A stretch of DNA of 64,000 bases from Macrocybe gigantea (GCA_011319805.1 SJRY01000308.1:149501-213500), one strand, 5' to 3'. Shown: positions 10,104 to 20,060, numbered from the stretch's first letter. The notes: generated from the letters alone by a model not told the origin. A program made the numbers and translations.

Positions 10104-10454
10104 TGTTAGAAATGCCCCTCCTGTCCGGACTTGTGCATAGGACAGGACCCAGGCTATGCGCCTAGCAATGCACACAGCCTATGGCTGTGTGCGCAGCAAT
10201 GCGCAGCCTGTGGCTGCGTCCGCAGCAATGCACAGCACAAGCTGTGCGCGCAGTAATGCGCAGTAAAAGGCTGTGTCCGCAGCAGTGCACAGCCTACAGC
10301 TGTGCCCACAGCAATGCGCAGCCTATGGCTGCGCACACAGCCTTCTACACGTATATATAGGTAGCACAGAGCGCCTTGAAGTCCCCAGTGTTCTCACTCA
10401 GGACTTCTAGGTTCTAAGGCTCGTCCAGAGTGTTCCCTGTGCCTAGTTTCAACA
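10104..10454 (+). repeat. copia 1 3' LTR (short form)
   Basis: This LTR is 351 bp, from TGTTAGAAATG to TTTCAACA. It lacks the 52-bp block of the 5' LTR. It carries AAAAGG where both 5' LTRs read AAATGG (about 10266), a variant shared with the 3' LTR of copia 2. The flank to the right is CATTC, which is not the target duplication found on the left. Confidence 0.92.
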
Positions 10455-11463
10455 CATTCCCCAGTTCCTTCTCTTTGATCCATGTGTTCTCTTCGTGTCT
10501 GTATCCTTTCCATTTGACCAGGAATAACATCCCCCTCCCTTGTTTCTTCCTTTTTAGGATCTCTTCTATCTCGTACTCTTCTTCATCATTTATGATTTCA
10601 GGGGGTGGTGGTAATGGTCGCTCTTGTATCTTGAAACGGGGTCCTTTGTAAGGCATGAGCAGTGTTTCATTGAACACGGGGTGTATCAGCTGCCATGATG
10701 CTGGGAGTTCCAGGCAATATGCCAAGGCTCTTTTCTTCTCAACCACCTTGAACGGTCCGTATCGGAGTGCTAATAACTTCTTTGATGGTCAATTGACTGT
10801 GATATTGGTGGCTTCTAGCCATACTCTATCTCCTTTCTTGTATTCACGGGCAGGTTTTCGTCTCGCATCATAATTGTCTTTGGCTCGTGTTTGTGCATAT
10901 TGCAGCGTGGCATTTGCTTCCTTTCGTATTTGGTTCATTCTTTTGACGAAGTCCTTTGCTGCGGGGTTATTCCCTTCTGTTGTCTGTGGCTCTCCCTTCC
11001 AGGGGTGCTTTCCATAGTTGAGGTAAAATAGTGTCTCCTTCATTCCCTGGTGTGCTTTGTCATTGTATTGGTACTCTGCGATTGCTATCCATTCTGCCCA
11101 ATCGTCCTGTAAGTTGTTTGTGAAGCTTCTGAGGAAGGCTTCCATTTCTTGGTGGGATCGCTCCGCCTGTCCATCTGTCTGTGGGTGATAGGCCGTTGAT
11201 AGATTTTGCTTTGTTCTGAGTAATTTTAGAAGTGCTGTGATGAATCGTGCTGCGAACTGGGGTCCTCGATCACTGATGATCTTTCGTGGGATTCCATGAA
11301 GCCGCCACACATTGTCTCGGTATAGTCGTGCGAGACCTTCTGCTGTGAGTTCGGTCTTTGTGGGAACTAGGTGGATCATCTTGGTCAGGCGGTCTGTGAC
11401 TGTGGCGATGGCATTAAAGCCATTCGAGCTGGGTAGCGGTCCTATGAGATCTACTCCGATATC
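10455..11463 (-). pseudogene. gypsy integrase core and chromodomain, inverted
   Basis: On the minus strand the frame continues exactly where the gypsy integrase was cut at 4962: GVDLIGPLP follows PWEDI. It contains the integrase core with SDRGPQF (second Asp) and QTDGQAERSHQE (third acidic residue), then the C-terminal domain and a chromodomain (EYEIEEIL to FLVKWKGYRHEENTW). The core is stopped by TGA at about 10789, where Arg fits. The chromodomain identifies the element as a chromovirus; such domains are thought to steer insertion to marked chromatin. The piece ends at KELGNV, where copia 1 abuts. Its inverted orientation results from rearrangement between the flanking copia copies. Confidence 0.92.
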
Positions 11464-11814
11464 TGTTAAAACTAGGCACAGGGAATACTCTGGACGAGCC
11501 TTAGAACCTAGAAGTCCTGAGTGAGAACACTGGGGACTTCAAGGCGCTCTGTGCTACCTATATATACGTGTAGAAGGCTGTGTGCGCAGCCATAGGCTGC
11601 GCATTGCTGTGGGCACAGCTGTAGGCTGTGCACTGCTGCGGACACAGCCTTTTACTGCGCATTACTGCGCGCACAGCTTGTGCTGTGCATTGCTGCGGAC
11701 GCAGCCACAGGCTGCGCATTGCTGCGCACACAGCCATAGGCTGTGTGCATTGCTAGGCGCATAGCCTGGGTCCTGTCCTATGCACAAGTCCGGACAGGAG
11801 GGGCATTTCTAACA
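11464..11814 (-). repeat. copia 2 3' LTR (short form)
   Basis: This 351-bp LTR reads TGTTAAAACTAGG...TTCTAACA on the plus strand. It lacks the 52-bp block and carries the 3'-LTR variant AAAAGG, as in copia 1. Confidence 0.92.
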
Positions 11815-11840
11815 CCTCCCCCTGACCTGAACTGTCTAAA

Positions 11841-14800
11841 CTATGTACCTACAAGTCCCATTTTCTGTCTACAGAATTCAACCTTTGGTACAGTAAGTGG
11901 TTTGGTTAACAAGTCTGCAACTTGTTCAGTTCCTGGAATAAACTCAGGCCATATCCTCTTCTGCTCCACTGTATCCCTAAGCCAGAAGTATCGCAAATCC
12001 AGCTGTTTCATACGCCCATGATGCTCTGGATTCTTTGTGACACTCAGTGCAGACTGATTGTCAATCTTGAGTGGTGATGGTTGCAACACAGGGTATCCCA
12101 TCTCCTGCATAATATTGCGCATCCATAAGATCTCCTTTCCAGCTTCAACTGCAGCAATGTACTCCGCTTCAGTAGTGGAAAGCGTGACAAAAGGCTGCAG
12201 TTTGGATGACCATCCAATAGCTCCACCACCAAGAATTGTTACATATCCACCAGTAGAGCGTCCAGAGTCCGGGCAATCACCATGGGAAGCATCACAGAAT
12301 GAGGTAAACATCTCTGGACCAAGATCTCCAGAGTATGTCAACTTGAGGTCCAAAGTCCCTTTGCAGTATCTCAGCAAATGCTTGACTGCATTCCAATGCT
12401 GTGGACCAGGATTCGAGTTGAAGCGTCCTAGGCATGACACAGCAGCTGCTATGTCCGGTCTGGTCATAGTGGCCAAATACTGGAGTGATCCAACAGCACT
12501 GAGGTATGGGATGTTCTGCATAAAGTCCGCTTCCTCTGAAGTCTGAGGTGCCATTGCTTTGGAAAGGTTAAGACCTGTCATCATAGGAGTTTTGACAGGC
12601 TTGCAATCTGCCATCCCATAGCACTCCAGTGTGTTTAAGATGTACTGCTTCTGGGAGAGCGCAATGGTCCGCTTCTGCCTATCCCTAATAATCTCCACAC
12701 CCAACAAGAAGGTGCTTGGTCCCAAATCCCTGATCTTGAAGTGCCTAGACAGCTCTGCAACCACTTTGTCAATGGCAGCAGTGTTCTTTGAAGCCAATGT
12801 GATGTCATCAATGTAAATGGGAACAATGACCTTTACCTCCCCCTTGACATAGAGGTAGATAGAGCGGTCAGATTCGAGTCGTTTGAATCCCATAGACAAT
12901 AAGACGGAGTGTAGCTTCTTGTTCCACTGTCTGGCAGACTGTTTAAGACCATAAAGCGATTTGTAGAGTTTGCAGACTTGGTTTGGACCACCTTGGTGAA
13001 ACCCCTCTGGTTGAACCATATAAATCTCCTCCTCCAAATCACCATTAGGAAAGGCAGAGGTAACATCCACAGAACGAAGTTCCATGTCCTCAATACCAGC
13101 CATGGCTAGGATAAGTCTCAAAGCAGCAGGGCGAAATGTGGGGGCAAAGACTTCAGTATAGTCAATGCCAGGTCTCTGACTGAAACCTTTAGCAACACAT
13201 CGAGCTTTGTAGCGCTCAATCGAGCCATCTGCATTGCGTTTAACCTTGAAAACCCATCCACAACCAATAGCCTTCTTTCCTGGAGGCAAGTCCACAATCT
13301 CCCATGTCCCATGTCCCATAAGAGACATAATCTCTTCATTACACGCTTCCTGCCACTTGTGAGCATCCGGACATTGCATAGCTTGCTTGTATGTACTCGG
13401 ATTGGCACCCTCAGCTAGACCAGCAAATTGGACATCCACAAAACCAGCCTCTTCATCAGGATTAGGATCAGGATTCTCATGGATTGAGTCATCCGAATCA
13501 GAATCATCTCGAACTGGTGGAGGAGCAGGTCTGATGACCCACCAATTACCAGGTGGTTTGACATTTCTGACTGGTTTCCTGACAGCAATGGGCGGAGTTT
13601 TGGGAAGAGGTGGTGGGGTTGGTACTCTGTGTCTAACAGGAGGTGTGTGGGGCAGGTTATCATCCTGGTGAATAGCAGGAGGTGTTCTAGGACGAAGATT
13701 TGGACTCTGTGGAGGGGTAGGCTCTGGATCAGGAGCAGAGGGAGCTGTTTGCACAATAGGATTTGGTGCATCAAAGCCTCCCCCTAACTCCAGCACAGCT
13801 GAGTCTTGGGAAACTGGTTGCAAGGCAGGTGGATCCAAAGGAAGGATAAGTGAAGGTTGAGTGCTGTAATGTTTCTGAGAGGTACCAGGGAAGTATCTCT
13901 TGTCAAATTCAGCCCTCTCCGCGATAATGGTCTTCTTGGTAGTAGGATTGTAAAACTTCCAACCCTTATAACCATCAGGATAGCCAATAAAGACGCATTT
14001 CTGGTAGTGTGGTTGCAGTTTCTTCCTCTGATCCTTCTGCACAAAGACATATGCAGTGCATCCCCAGATTCTGAGATGACTGACATCTGGTTTCTTCCCA
14101 AACCAAGCCTGATAAGGTGTAGTCCCAGACAGAGCAGAAGTAGGTACTCTGTTCCAAATGTGCACCATAGAAGCAAGACCATCTCCCCAGAATGAAGCAG
14201 GCAGCTTGGATTCAGATAGCATAGCAGTTAACTCTTCTGCCATAGTCCGATTAGCTCTTTCTGCAACTCCATTCTGTTGAGGCCTATTCCTGACAGTATG
14301 TCTCCGGATAATGCCACAATCATTGGTAAATTTGATAAAGGCATTAGACATGTACTCTCCACCCTTGTCATCCTGTAAAGCTTTGATCTTTAGGCCAAGT
14401 TGGTTTTCAGCATAGGCCTTAAACTGTCTAAAGGCATCAAATGCATCACTCTTCTGTTTAAGGGGTATCACCACTCTGAATCTGGTACAATCATCAATGA
14501 GAGTAATCCAATACTTGAATCCAGAGTGGGATTTAACAGGAAGAGGGCCATAAAGATCAGAATGGACGAGTTCTAGGGGTTGAGAAGCATGACTGTCTGA
14601 GGAGGGGAATGGGTTTGAAGACATTTTGCCTGCAAGACATGGTTCACAGATGGGGTCTGGCTTGTCCGAGGTTTTGAGATCCAATCCAGTTACCAAGTTA
14701 TCCTTGGCCATCAGTTTGACAGTGTCATAACTGAAATGAGCCAATCTCCTATGCCATAAGCTAAGGTCCAAAGGAAGTGTACTAGCAAGGTTTGCAAACT

Positions 14801-15131
14801 CCGAAATTGCCTCTGTTACACCATCCAACTGAGCAGTATTGTTGGGAGTGATGTGAGCAGAGAAGAGTGTCCTGTTAAGTGATTTGGAATGAAAGTCTAT
14901 GCAGGAATCATCAATGACAATCCTGAAAGCTTTGTGTTTGGAGAGATATAGACAGGACAATAGATTGTTTCGGAGTTCTGGCACATGCAAAACCCTGGTA
15001 AACTCTACAGATTGGGCTGGTTTGCCTCTAATGACTGGATTGAAAATCACAGTCCCAACTCCAGCTGAATAAATAATGGAACTATCTGCCAACTTGATTG
15101 GAATCTTGAGGGGGTATAGTTTCTGACCCAA
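11841..15131 (-). CDS. copia Pol (second copy)
   Basis: The 1096-residue frame is identical to 6787-10077, with the HHCC zinc domain, integrase D-D-E residues, RT with YIDDI and RNase H with STTEAEY. It is intact apart from the shared missing base in the G5/C5 run at about 15110, where Gag and Pol should join. Identity with the other copy over 3.3 kb indicates a very recent duplication or continued gene conversion. Confidence 0.93.
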   Translation of the reverse strand: MGQKLYPLKIPIKLADSSIIYSAGVGTVIFNPVIRGKPAQSVEFTRVLHVPELRNNLLSCLYLSKHKAFRIVIDDSCIDFHSKSLNRTLFSAHITPNNTAQLDGVTEAISEFANLASTLPLDLSLWHRRLAHFSYDTVKLMAKDNLVTGLDLKTSDKPDPICEPCLAGKMSSNPFPSSDSHASQPLELVHSDLYGPLPVKSHSGFKYWITLIDDCTRFRVVIPLKQKSDAFDAFRQFKAYAENQLGLKIKALQDDKGGEYMSNAFIKFTNDCGIIRRHTVRNRPQQNGVAERANRTMAEELTAMLSESKLPASFWGDGLASMVHIWNRVPTSALSGTTPYQAWFGKKPDVSHLRIWGCTAYVFVQKDQRKKLQPHYQKCVFIGYPDGYKGWKFYNPTTKKTIIAERAEFDKRYFPGTSQKHYSTQPSLILPLDPPALQPVSQDSAVLELGGGFDAPNPIVQTAPSAPDPEPTPPQSPNLRPRTPPAIHQDDNLPHTPPVRHRVPTPPPLPKTPPIAVRKPVRNVKPPGNWWVIRPAPPPVRDDSDSDDSIHENPDPNPDEEAGFVDVQFAGLAEGANPSTYKQAMQCPDAHKWQEACNEEIMSLMGHGTWEIVDLPPGKKAIGCGWVFKVKRNADGSIERYKARCVAKGFSQRPGIDYTEVFAPTFRPAALRLILAMAGIEDMELRSVDVTSAFPNGDLEEEIYMVQPEGFHQGGPNQVCKLYKSLYGLKQSARQWNKKLHSVLLSMGFKRLESDRSIYLYVKGEVKVIVPIYIDDITLASKNTAAIDKVVAELSRHFKIRDLGPSTFLLGVEIIRDRQKRTIALSQKQYILNTLECYGMADCKPVKTPMMTGLNLSKAMAPQTSEEADFMQNIPYLSAVGSLQYLATMTRPDIAAAVSCLGRFNSNPGPQHWNAVKHLLRYCKGTLDLKLTYSGDLGPEMFTSFCDASHGDCPDSGRSTGGYVTILGGGAIGWSSKLQPFVTLSTTEAEYIAAVEAGKEILWMRNIMQEMGYPVLQPSPLKIDNQSALSVTKNPEHHGRMKQLDLRYFWLRDTVEQKRIWPEFIPGTEQVADLLTKPLTVPKVEFCRQKMGLVGT

Positions 15132-16060
15132 TGTTTATGAGGGGTCATATGAGAAGTGGCCCCTGTGTCTGCGATCCAATCAAAGTCAGCATCTAGTTGG
15201 AGTGGATGAGAGAGTTTGGCACTTGCATTGCCTGCAAATTCGGTTACTTCGGACTCTGTAGCCTTGTTGGCTTGCTCCTGCCCTTTGGTCTTTTGCCTAG
15301 CCACCTTTTGAGCCTCCTTGTAAAGTTGGCAATTCCTCCAGAAGTGATCCAGACCACAGAATCCGCATGTTTTGTCCTTTTTCTGTGATGTATTGGAGTT
15401 TGAGTTCTTCTGTTTAGATGAATGGGAGGAAGTGGTAGCCTTTAAGGCAGACTCTGCAGCATCAGCAGATCTTCTAGTTCTTTGGATCTCTTCAGTAACA
15501 AAGGCTTGTTTGATAGTATCTTTGTCAAGCTTGTCATGAAGAAGAAGGGAGGAGACAAAGGAGTTGTACTCCTCAGGAAGAGCTCTGATCAAGGCCATGG
15601 AAGCAAGTTCACTATCCAGGCTAGATAGAGTGAAGTCTGCTGGGCGAAGATTTTGAATTTTGACCAGACAGTCATCAACTCTGTTCATAAGGGATTGCAG
15701 AGTTTCGTCCTCCTTCTTTCTGATAGAGAAGAGATCATCATAGGCATTGAACCTGGAACCAGGCTTCTTTTGAAGATGGACCTTTTCCAAAGCAGCCCAC
15801 ATCTTCACAGGATCATCTTTAATCCCATGAAAATGAATTCTCTGTTCCTGCTCCACCATAAGATAGAGCTGGCCAGCTGCTTTGTCTGACTTTAGGTCCC
15901 ATGCTTCAGCAGAAGTGGAGTCTACTGGTCTTGGATTTGAACCAGAGACAATCCTCCAAAGGCCACAAGCTCTGAGCCAAGCCTCCATTTCTCCAGACCA
16001 AGTAGGATAGTTGGTGGAGTTGAGTTTGGTGAATGAAGGCATGGAGGTAGAGGAAGACAT
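15047..16060 (-). CDS. copia Gag with start of protease (second copy)
   Basis: This frame of 337 residues is identical to 5858-6871, including the short-spaced zinc knuckle, the DTGATSHM protease motif and the out-of-frame tail after the C-run. The start is the same ATG context. Confidence 0.88.
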   Translation of the reverse strand: MSSSTSMPSFTKLNSTNYPTWSGEMEAWLRACGLWRIVSGSNPRPVDSTSAEAWDLKSDKAAGQLYLMVEQEQRIHFHGIKDDPVKMWAALEKVHLQKKPGSRFNAYDDLFSIRKKEDETLQSLMNRVDDCLVKIQNLRPADFTLSSLDSELASMALIRALPEEYNSFVSSLLLHDKLDKDTIKQAFVTEEIQRTRRSADAAESALKATTSSHSSKQKNSNSNTSQKKDKTCGFCGLDHFWRNCQLYKEAQKVARQKTKGQEQANKATESEVTEFAGNASAKLSHPLQLDADFDWIADTGATSHMTPHKHWVRNYTPSRFQSSWQIVPLFIQLELGL

Positions 16061-16551
16061 GATGGCAAGATGCTAGAGGCAGGGAGATGGCAAAGGGATA
16101 GAGGCAAGGAGATGGAATGGAATGGAATGATAGGAGGTTGGGAATACAACCACAATCCTCTTGCTTGGGCAGGGTTCCACAACAGAGAGAGAACTGTGCT
16201 ACTGGCCTTGCCCTCAGGAGAGTGTGTGTCAAGAAAGGTCTAGCTACTGAAAGTGCCCTTGGTCTACTTAAGTAAAGTAAAAAGGCTATCTACTGAGCAC
16301 CCAGTTGTCAGCACAAAGGCCTAACCCCAGAGTCACAGGAATGACTACCTGGTTTTCTACTGGTGGAGTAAAGACTGCTTCAAATGAAGACCAGTCCCAA
16401 CAGTTGGTGCTCCTATCTACTAAACTTAGACACACACCCTATAAGGACAGTGAACTCCAGGCTAGTACAGTCAAGGAAGGGGAAAGATGGAGGGAAATCC
16501 GGACTCTTGGTGTATGTCTGATAAGGCTGTTAGAGGCCGGGGCCCATAACC

Positions 16552-16955
16552 TGTTTAAAACTAGGCACAGGGAACACTCTGGACGAGCCTTAGAACCTAG
16601 AAGTCCTGAGTGAGAACACTGGTAATTGAGTTATGTACAAGTACTTGCCTAGAAGTCCTGAGTGAGAACACTGGGGACTTCAAGGCGCTGTGTGCTACCT
16701 ATATATACATGTAGAAGGCTGTGTGCGCAGCCATAGGCTGTGCATTGCTGCGGGCACAGCTGTAGGCTGTGCACTGCTGCGGACACAGCCATTTACTGCG
16801 CATTACTGCGCGCACAGCTTGTGCTGTGCATTGCTGCGGACGCAGCCACAGGCTGCGTATTGCTGCGCACACAGCTATAGGCTGTGTACATTGCTAGGCG
16901 CATAGCCTGGGTCCTGTCCTATGCACAAGTCCGGACAGGAGGGGCATTTCTAACA
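16552..16955 (-). repeat. copia 2 5' LTR (long form)
   Basis: This 404-bp LTR carries the same extra block as the 5' LTR of copia 1 (on the plus strand, the segment containing ATTGAGTTATGTACAAGTAC). It also has the 5'-LTR variant AAATGG. A few point differences from copia 1, such as one extra T at the inner edge, show that it is a separate copy. Confidence 0.9.
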
Positions 16956-16959
16956 CTTC

Positions 16960-17358
16960 ATGACCACCAATGCCCCCATCAGCATCGACAGCAGCGAGGG
17001 CAGCTACGCACCTACCCCCAATCGCCCAAGCAACCTTGAGAATCTGGCAAGGATTCTCAATGCTAGCGACTACATGGACCCCCTCGCCATCACACTTGGC
17101 GCATATATGCGCTATGTTATGACCGTCCGCACGCACCTCTGGACCGGGCGAACCCCTGATGGGACTGGCCCCACTGCAGCTGAATGTATCGCGCTTCGTG
17201 AGGTGATGGAAATGCTTTGCACAGAAAACCAGCGACTTAAACTCCTTGCCACCACACTCCATCACATCCATGCCTATAATGAAGAGCTCATTCATACATG
17301 GGCCCCGCGTGCCGTGACCGCCTGGGAGACCAACACTGGGTGGGGACAGCTGGACTAA
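16960..17358 (+). CDS. gypsy 3'-terminal ORF, unknown function
   Basis: A 132-residue open frame lies between the copia 2 edge and the gypsy 3' LTR. It starts ATGACCACC and ends GWGQLD. It has an acidic, Ser-rich start and then a mostly helical body with no motif I recognise. It is followed by a short purine-rich stretch (ACAGAGAGGGTGA) just before the LTR, which could be the polypurine tract. By position it is the C-terminal or extra ORF of this gypsy family, downstream of the chromodomain. The piece joining it to the chromodomain is missing here. It has no stops, unlike the rest of the element, so it may be intact. Confidence 0.5.
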   Translation: MTTNAPISIDSSEGSYAPTPNRPSNLENLARILNASDYMDPLAITLGAYMRYVMTVRTHLWTGRTPDGTGPTAAECIALREVMEMLCTENQRLKLLATTLHHIHAYNEELIHTWAPRAVTAWETNTGWGQLD

Positions 17359-17395
17359 GGTTTTTCGCGAGGACGCGAATCTACAGAGAGGGTGA

Positions 17396-17715
17396 TGTTA
17401 CAGATGTCACCCAAAGGACCATTCATTTTCTTATCTTATCTTTCCCACACCCCTTATCTCCCCCATCATGCTGCGCAGCGCACAGCCATCGAGTCATCCC
17501 ACTTCCCTAGTCATTCTGAGTCATCCCCTTCCAGTCTTACTCATCTGCAGTCCACAGCATTGCACAGCCCATGGTCCGTGCTCGAGTACTGTAATGTATA
17601 TAAGGACTCCCAGATGTACCAGTAGCGCTAGGCTTAATATTCCTTTTGCCATCATCTCAAGACCACTCTCGCACTTAGTCTGCCTGAGTCCTTCTGAGAT
17701 TCGTCTAGCCTAACA
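17396..17715 (+). repeat. gypsy 3' LTR
   Basis: This 320-bp LTR matches 291-610 with nine transitions. It is followed by ATTTC, the second copy of the target duplication. The TATA box is at the corresponding place (about 17597). Confidence 0.92.
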
Positions 17716-17720
17716 ATTTC

Positions 17721-17926
17721 TTGAGCGCATTCCAACATGACTCGATAGAATTGCAAGGTTGCCCCCATGGATTGGAGAGGTCCAGCAGCAGAATGTCTAA
17801 GGAGAGCGACAATGGATAATGGTCCGAAGTCAATCTCAGGTTGTCGCGAACGACTGGTGCCACCCCCCCCACATCAACAGGGGTGAACATCAAATCGATA
17901 ACTGAGGGCCGAAGCTCCGCATTCAT
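17721..17926 (-). pseudogene. LINE endonuclease C-terminal remnant
   Basis: On the minus strand this reads as the last part of an apurinic-type endonuclease of a LINE. It has SVIDLMFTP and the catalytic-like SDHYPL near the end. The N-terminal part of the domain is absent, because this sequence follows ORF1 almost directly. It marks an internal deletion in the LINE that the gypsy element later entered. Confidence 0.6.
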
Positions 17927-17929
17927 GTT

Positions 17930-19246
17930 CGATCACATACCAGCTGATAGTGTTGTTTGATCCACTCGGGATCAAAACAGTTCCAAAACAGTTCTTCCAG
18001 AAGGCGCACTTCTGGTCATCAGTGGAGTGGTCTTTGCCGCAGCTAAGACACTTCGGAGCATGTGGGCAGGGTTGACCTGCTGGGGTTGCCTCATGAGGTG
18101 GGTTGGCCTTGGGTCTTGCCTTGCAGCAAGACGCGAGTAGGTGATGGTGCTCCTTTCTGTGGGATTCCCCACAGATTGGGCAGCGGAGGGATTGCTGGTT
18201 ACACTTTAGAGCAGAGTGTCCCCAGCGCCAACAGTGTTCACAGAGAGGAACTCCTGGCGATGAGAGAGCAGCACGGAAGCGGTATCACCAGTTCCGGACC
18301 ATAACAGTGCAGTTGTCCAGAGCTTTAACGTTCTGGCCATCGATATTAAACCAAACGGTCGCAGTATCGGAGTTCTTGGAGTTGCGCATGATGCGAGGAA
18401 CTCCAACAAGGGTGATGAGGTCCGAGAATGATGAGTCTTGGAGAATCTCGTATACTTGCCAGGCAGTGATGACACTTCCGTCGGCGTTGAAGTATGGGAC
18501 GTTGAGCAGTTTCACATAGGAAATGCTTGTAGGAATAGTGAGCTTGACAGTAGAACCAGCCAGAGCGCACCAGAGGGCAGCCTCATGCAGAATGCCGAGG
18601 TCCTTGGGTGAAGCCACCTTCGTCATCAAGCATGAAAACAAGGAGGCGGAATGGTCCTGGATGGATTCGCATCGAATCCAGGATTTACCAGCAGTCAGCC
18701 CTCGATTGAAGGTGGAGAGAAGAGTCCCAGCGGCAACAGACACATTGTCCACTGGGAAAGTAAAGGACACCCTGACATTACATCGGATGGGCCATGGGAG
18801 GTGGACTTCGCCTTCTTCTTGGGCAATCCAGAAGACTCCCCGGTTGCTTCCTTTTGCAAGGAGATGATCTTCTCCATGGGGAGGTGTGGGAATGTCTTTG
18901 CCAAAGCTACGATGGCTTCGGCGGGAGTGTTGGCTAGTTGGGCCAAGGCTTGCGCATACGAGCGCTTGCCAGCAGTAGGGCGGGTAGCCCTATTGACAGA
19001 AGGAGGCGGACCACGACCCAGAGTTCGAGAGCGGGACCGTGGTTGCAGCGGAGGAGGGTGGTTCGGATTCCAAGGTGGTCTCAGAGGGCGAGCGCCCATG
19101 TTCGAGCAAGAGTCTTCCAGACATACAGTGCCAGAAGGAGAGGTGTGAGGGTCAGTAAAGCGAGTTGCCTTTCCATGAGAGGGGAGGTGGGCATTGACAA
19201 TTTCTTGCAAACGCCTCCCTAAGGGGTGCTGGGGCCTGTCAAGCAT
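17930..19246 (-). pseudogene. LINE ORF1 (Gag-like, zinc knuckles)
   Basis: The minus-strand reading begins at about 19246 with a Pro/Arg-rich N-terminus and a stretch QALAQLANTPAEAIVALA. It changes frame near 18720 into a second open segment to 18285, and changes again into three cysteine knuckles: CEHCWRWGHSALKC, CPICGESH and CLSCGKDH followed by a later Cys. This arrangement is usual for ORF1 of Tad/I-like LINEs, an RNA-binding protein. The frame changes show that it is dead. It runs into the endonuclease remnant, so the original gene order ORF1-ORF2 is kept. Confidence 0.65.
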
Positions 19247-19253
19247 AGATGAA

Positions 19254-20060
19254 ATTTAGCCCCCCCCTTGCAGGGGAGGCTGCTAACCCGGGCCCAGTCT
19301 TATAATCAGACCATTTAGCCCAGGAGTTTCACACTCCAGCTTCAACTTAAGCAGTTACCTGGGTGTGTTATCCCAGGGACCACCAACAGAGGAGTTAGGT
19401 CTCTTGAGCCAAGGACTGGAGACTGTCCAGCCTTGCTACGGCCCAGCAGTGTCCGGGTCGCTACTCTGTACCTGTCTTCCCATCCCTTAGCAGATGGTTC
19501 ACAGATGCATCATGCGTGCGGATCCCCATCTGTCCAAGATCTCTGTCTTGCCACTTGCCTCCCAGACTGGCATCTGATATCACAGCAAGGTCCATAGTCC
19601 TCCCATGATAGGTTCCCACAGGGGAAGCCCTTACTGAACAGGTCTGGATCTGCTTCCGCCAACTTAAGCAGGTGACATACTACAGGTGACTAACCAGTTC
19701 GTGATCATCACCAATGGCTCCCACTTTACCGGGTACCCTGTTGGCTCAAATGCCATTGGGTGGTTATCAGCCTAATTCCCGGTATGGTCCCTTATCCTTT
19801 TAGCCTCTACCTTTTAAGATCAGGGATCACATGTGGTCTGCTAGATTAAGGCATTGTCTAGCACTTACATCCCAAGGCTATCCATGCCAAGGGAAACCTG
19901 GTCATGTGAGTTAGAGTCATGTGACATTTGACCCACATTGTGGGATAAGTCACATGTGTGACATATAACCCAGCTTATATCACATGCCAGTTGCTTAGTC
20001 ACATGACCAAGTCACCTCCCTCACGTGGGAACAACTGTTACAGGGTTGTGATACTTCCTG
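19254..20060. repeat. dispersed repeat, copy a
   Basis: This non-coding stretch is shared in part with 21540-22078 (for example AGAGGAGTTAGGTCTCT and AGCCAAGGACTGGAGACTG) and with 23433-23835 (for example GGTTCCCACAGGGGAAGCCC and CTTAGTCACATGACCAAGTC). It may be a LINE 5' region or a separate non-autonomous element. I see no convincing coding frame. Confidence 0.6.

Larger units (their letters stand above)
4963..10454 (+). mobile_element. Ty1/copia element 1
   Basis: A full-length copia-type LTR retrotransposon lies between LTRs TGTTAGAAATG...TTTTAACA (4963-5365) and 10104-10454. It carries a Gag/protease frame and a Pol frame. The left flank is GATAT (4958-4962), and the matching copy of this target duplication is found not at its right end (CATTC) but next to copia 2 (ATATC, 11459-11463). 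It inserted in the gypsy integrase codons for E-D-I. A purine-rich tract (GGTCAGGGGGAGG, 10091-10103) precedes the 3' LTR. Confidence 0.95.
4963..16955. repeat. 12-kb near-perfect palindrome of two copia elements
   Basis: Two copia elements, 4963-10454 (plus) and 11464-16955 (minus), are mirror images: paired landmarks all sum to about 21918. The arms are about 5.49 kb and the spacer (10455-11463) is 1009 bp. The Gag and Pol frames are identical between arms. The leaders and LTRs carry only a few differences, for example a base change near 5530 against 16374. Both arms share unequal LTRs (5' about 403 bp, 3' 351 bp) and the same frameshift in protease. Confidence 0.93.
11464..16955 (-). mobile_element. 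Ty1/copia element 2 (inverted)
   Basis: This is a full copia element on the minus strand, the mirror of 4963-10454. LTRs are 11464-11814 (3') and 16552-16955 (5'). The leader 16061-16551 carries the same initiator-tRNA-like primer site at about 16536-16551 and differs from copia 1 at only a few bases. Its 3' LTR is flanked by ATATC (11459-11463), the partner of GATAT at 4958-4962. Its 5' LTR is flanked by CTTCA, which matches no other flank. Confidence 0.94.
291..17715 (+). mobile_element. Ty3/gypsy chromovirus with nested copia palindrome
   Basis: The element is bounded by two 320-bp LTRs (291-610 and 17396-17715) that start TGTTACAGA and end CTAACA. A perfect 5-bp target duplication, ATTTC, lies at 286-290 and 17716-17720, so this is one original insertion. 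Internal order is leader, Gag, protease, RT, RNase H and the integrase N-terminus (611-4962). The copia palindrome follows, with the rest of integrase plus the chromodomain lying inverted inside it (10455-11463), then a 3' ORF and the 3' LTR. In-frame stops are nearly all TGA. The element is dead and about 5.4 kb without the nested insertions. Confidence 0.93.

Noticed and set aside
4963..16955. Palindrome as a pure assembly artefact
   Set aside because: The arms differ at several bases in leaders and LTRs and have different outer flanks, as real copies would. It is not excluded without reads, so the check is listed in the findings.
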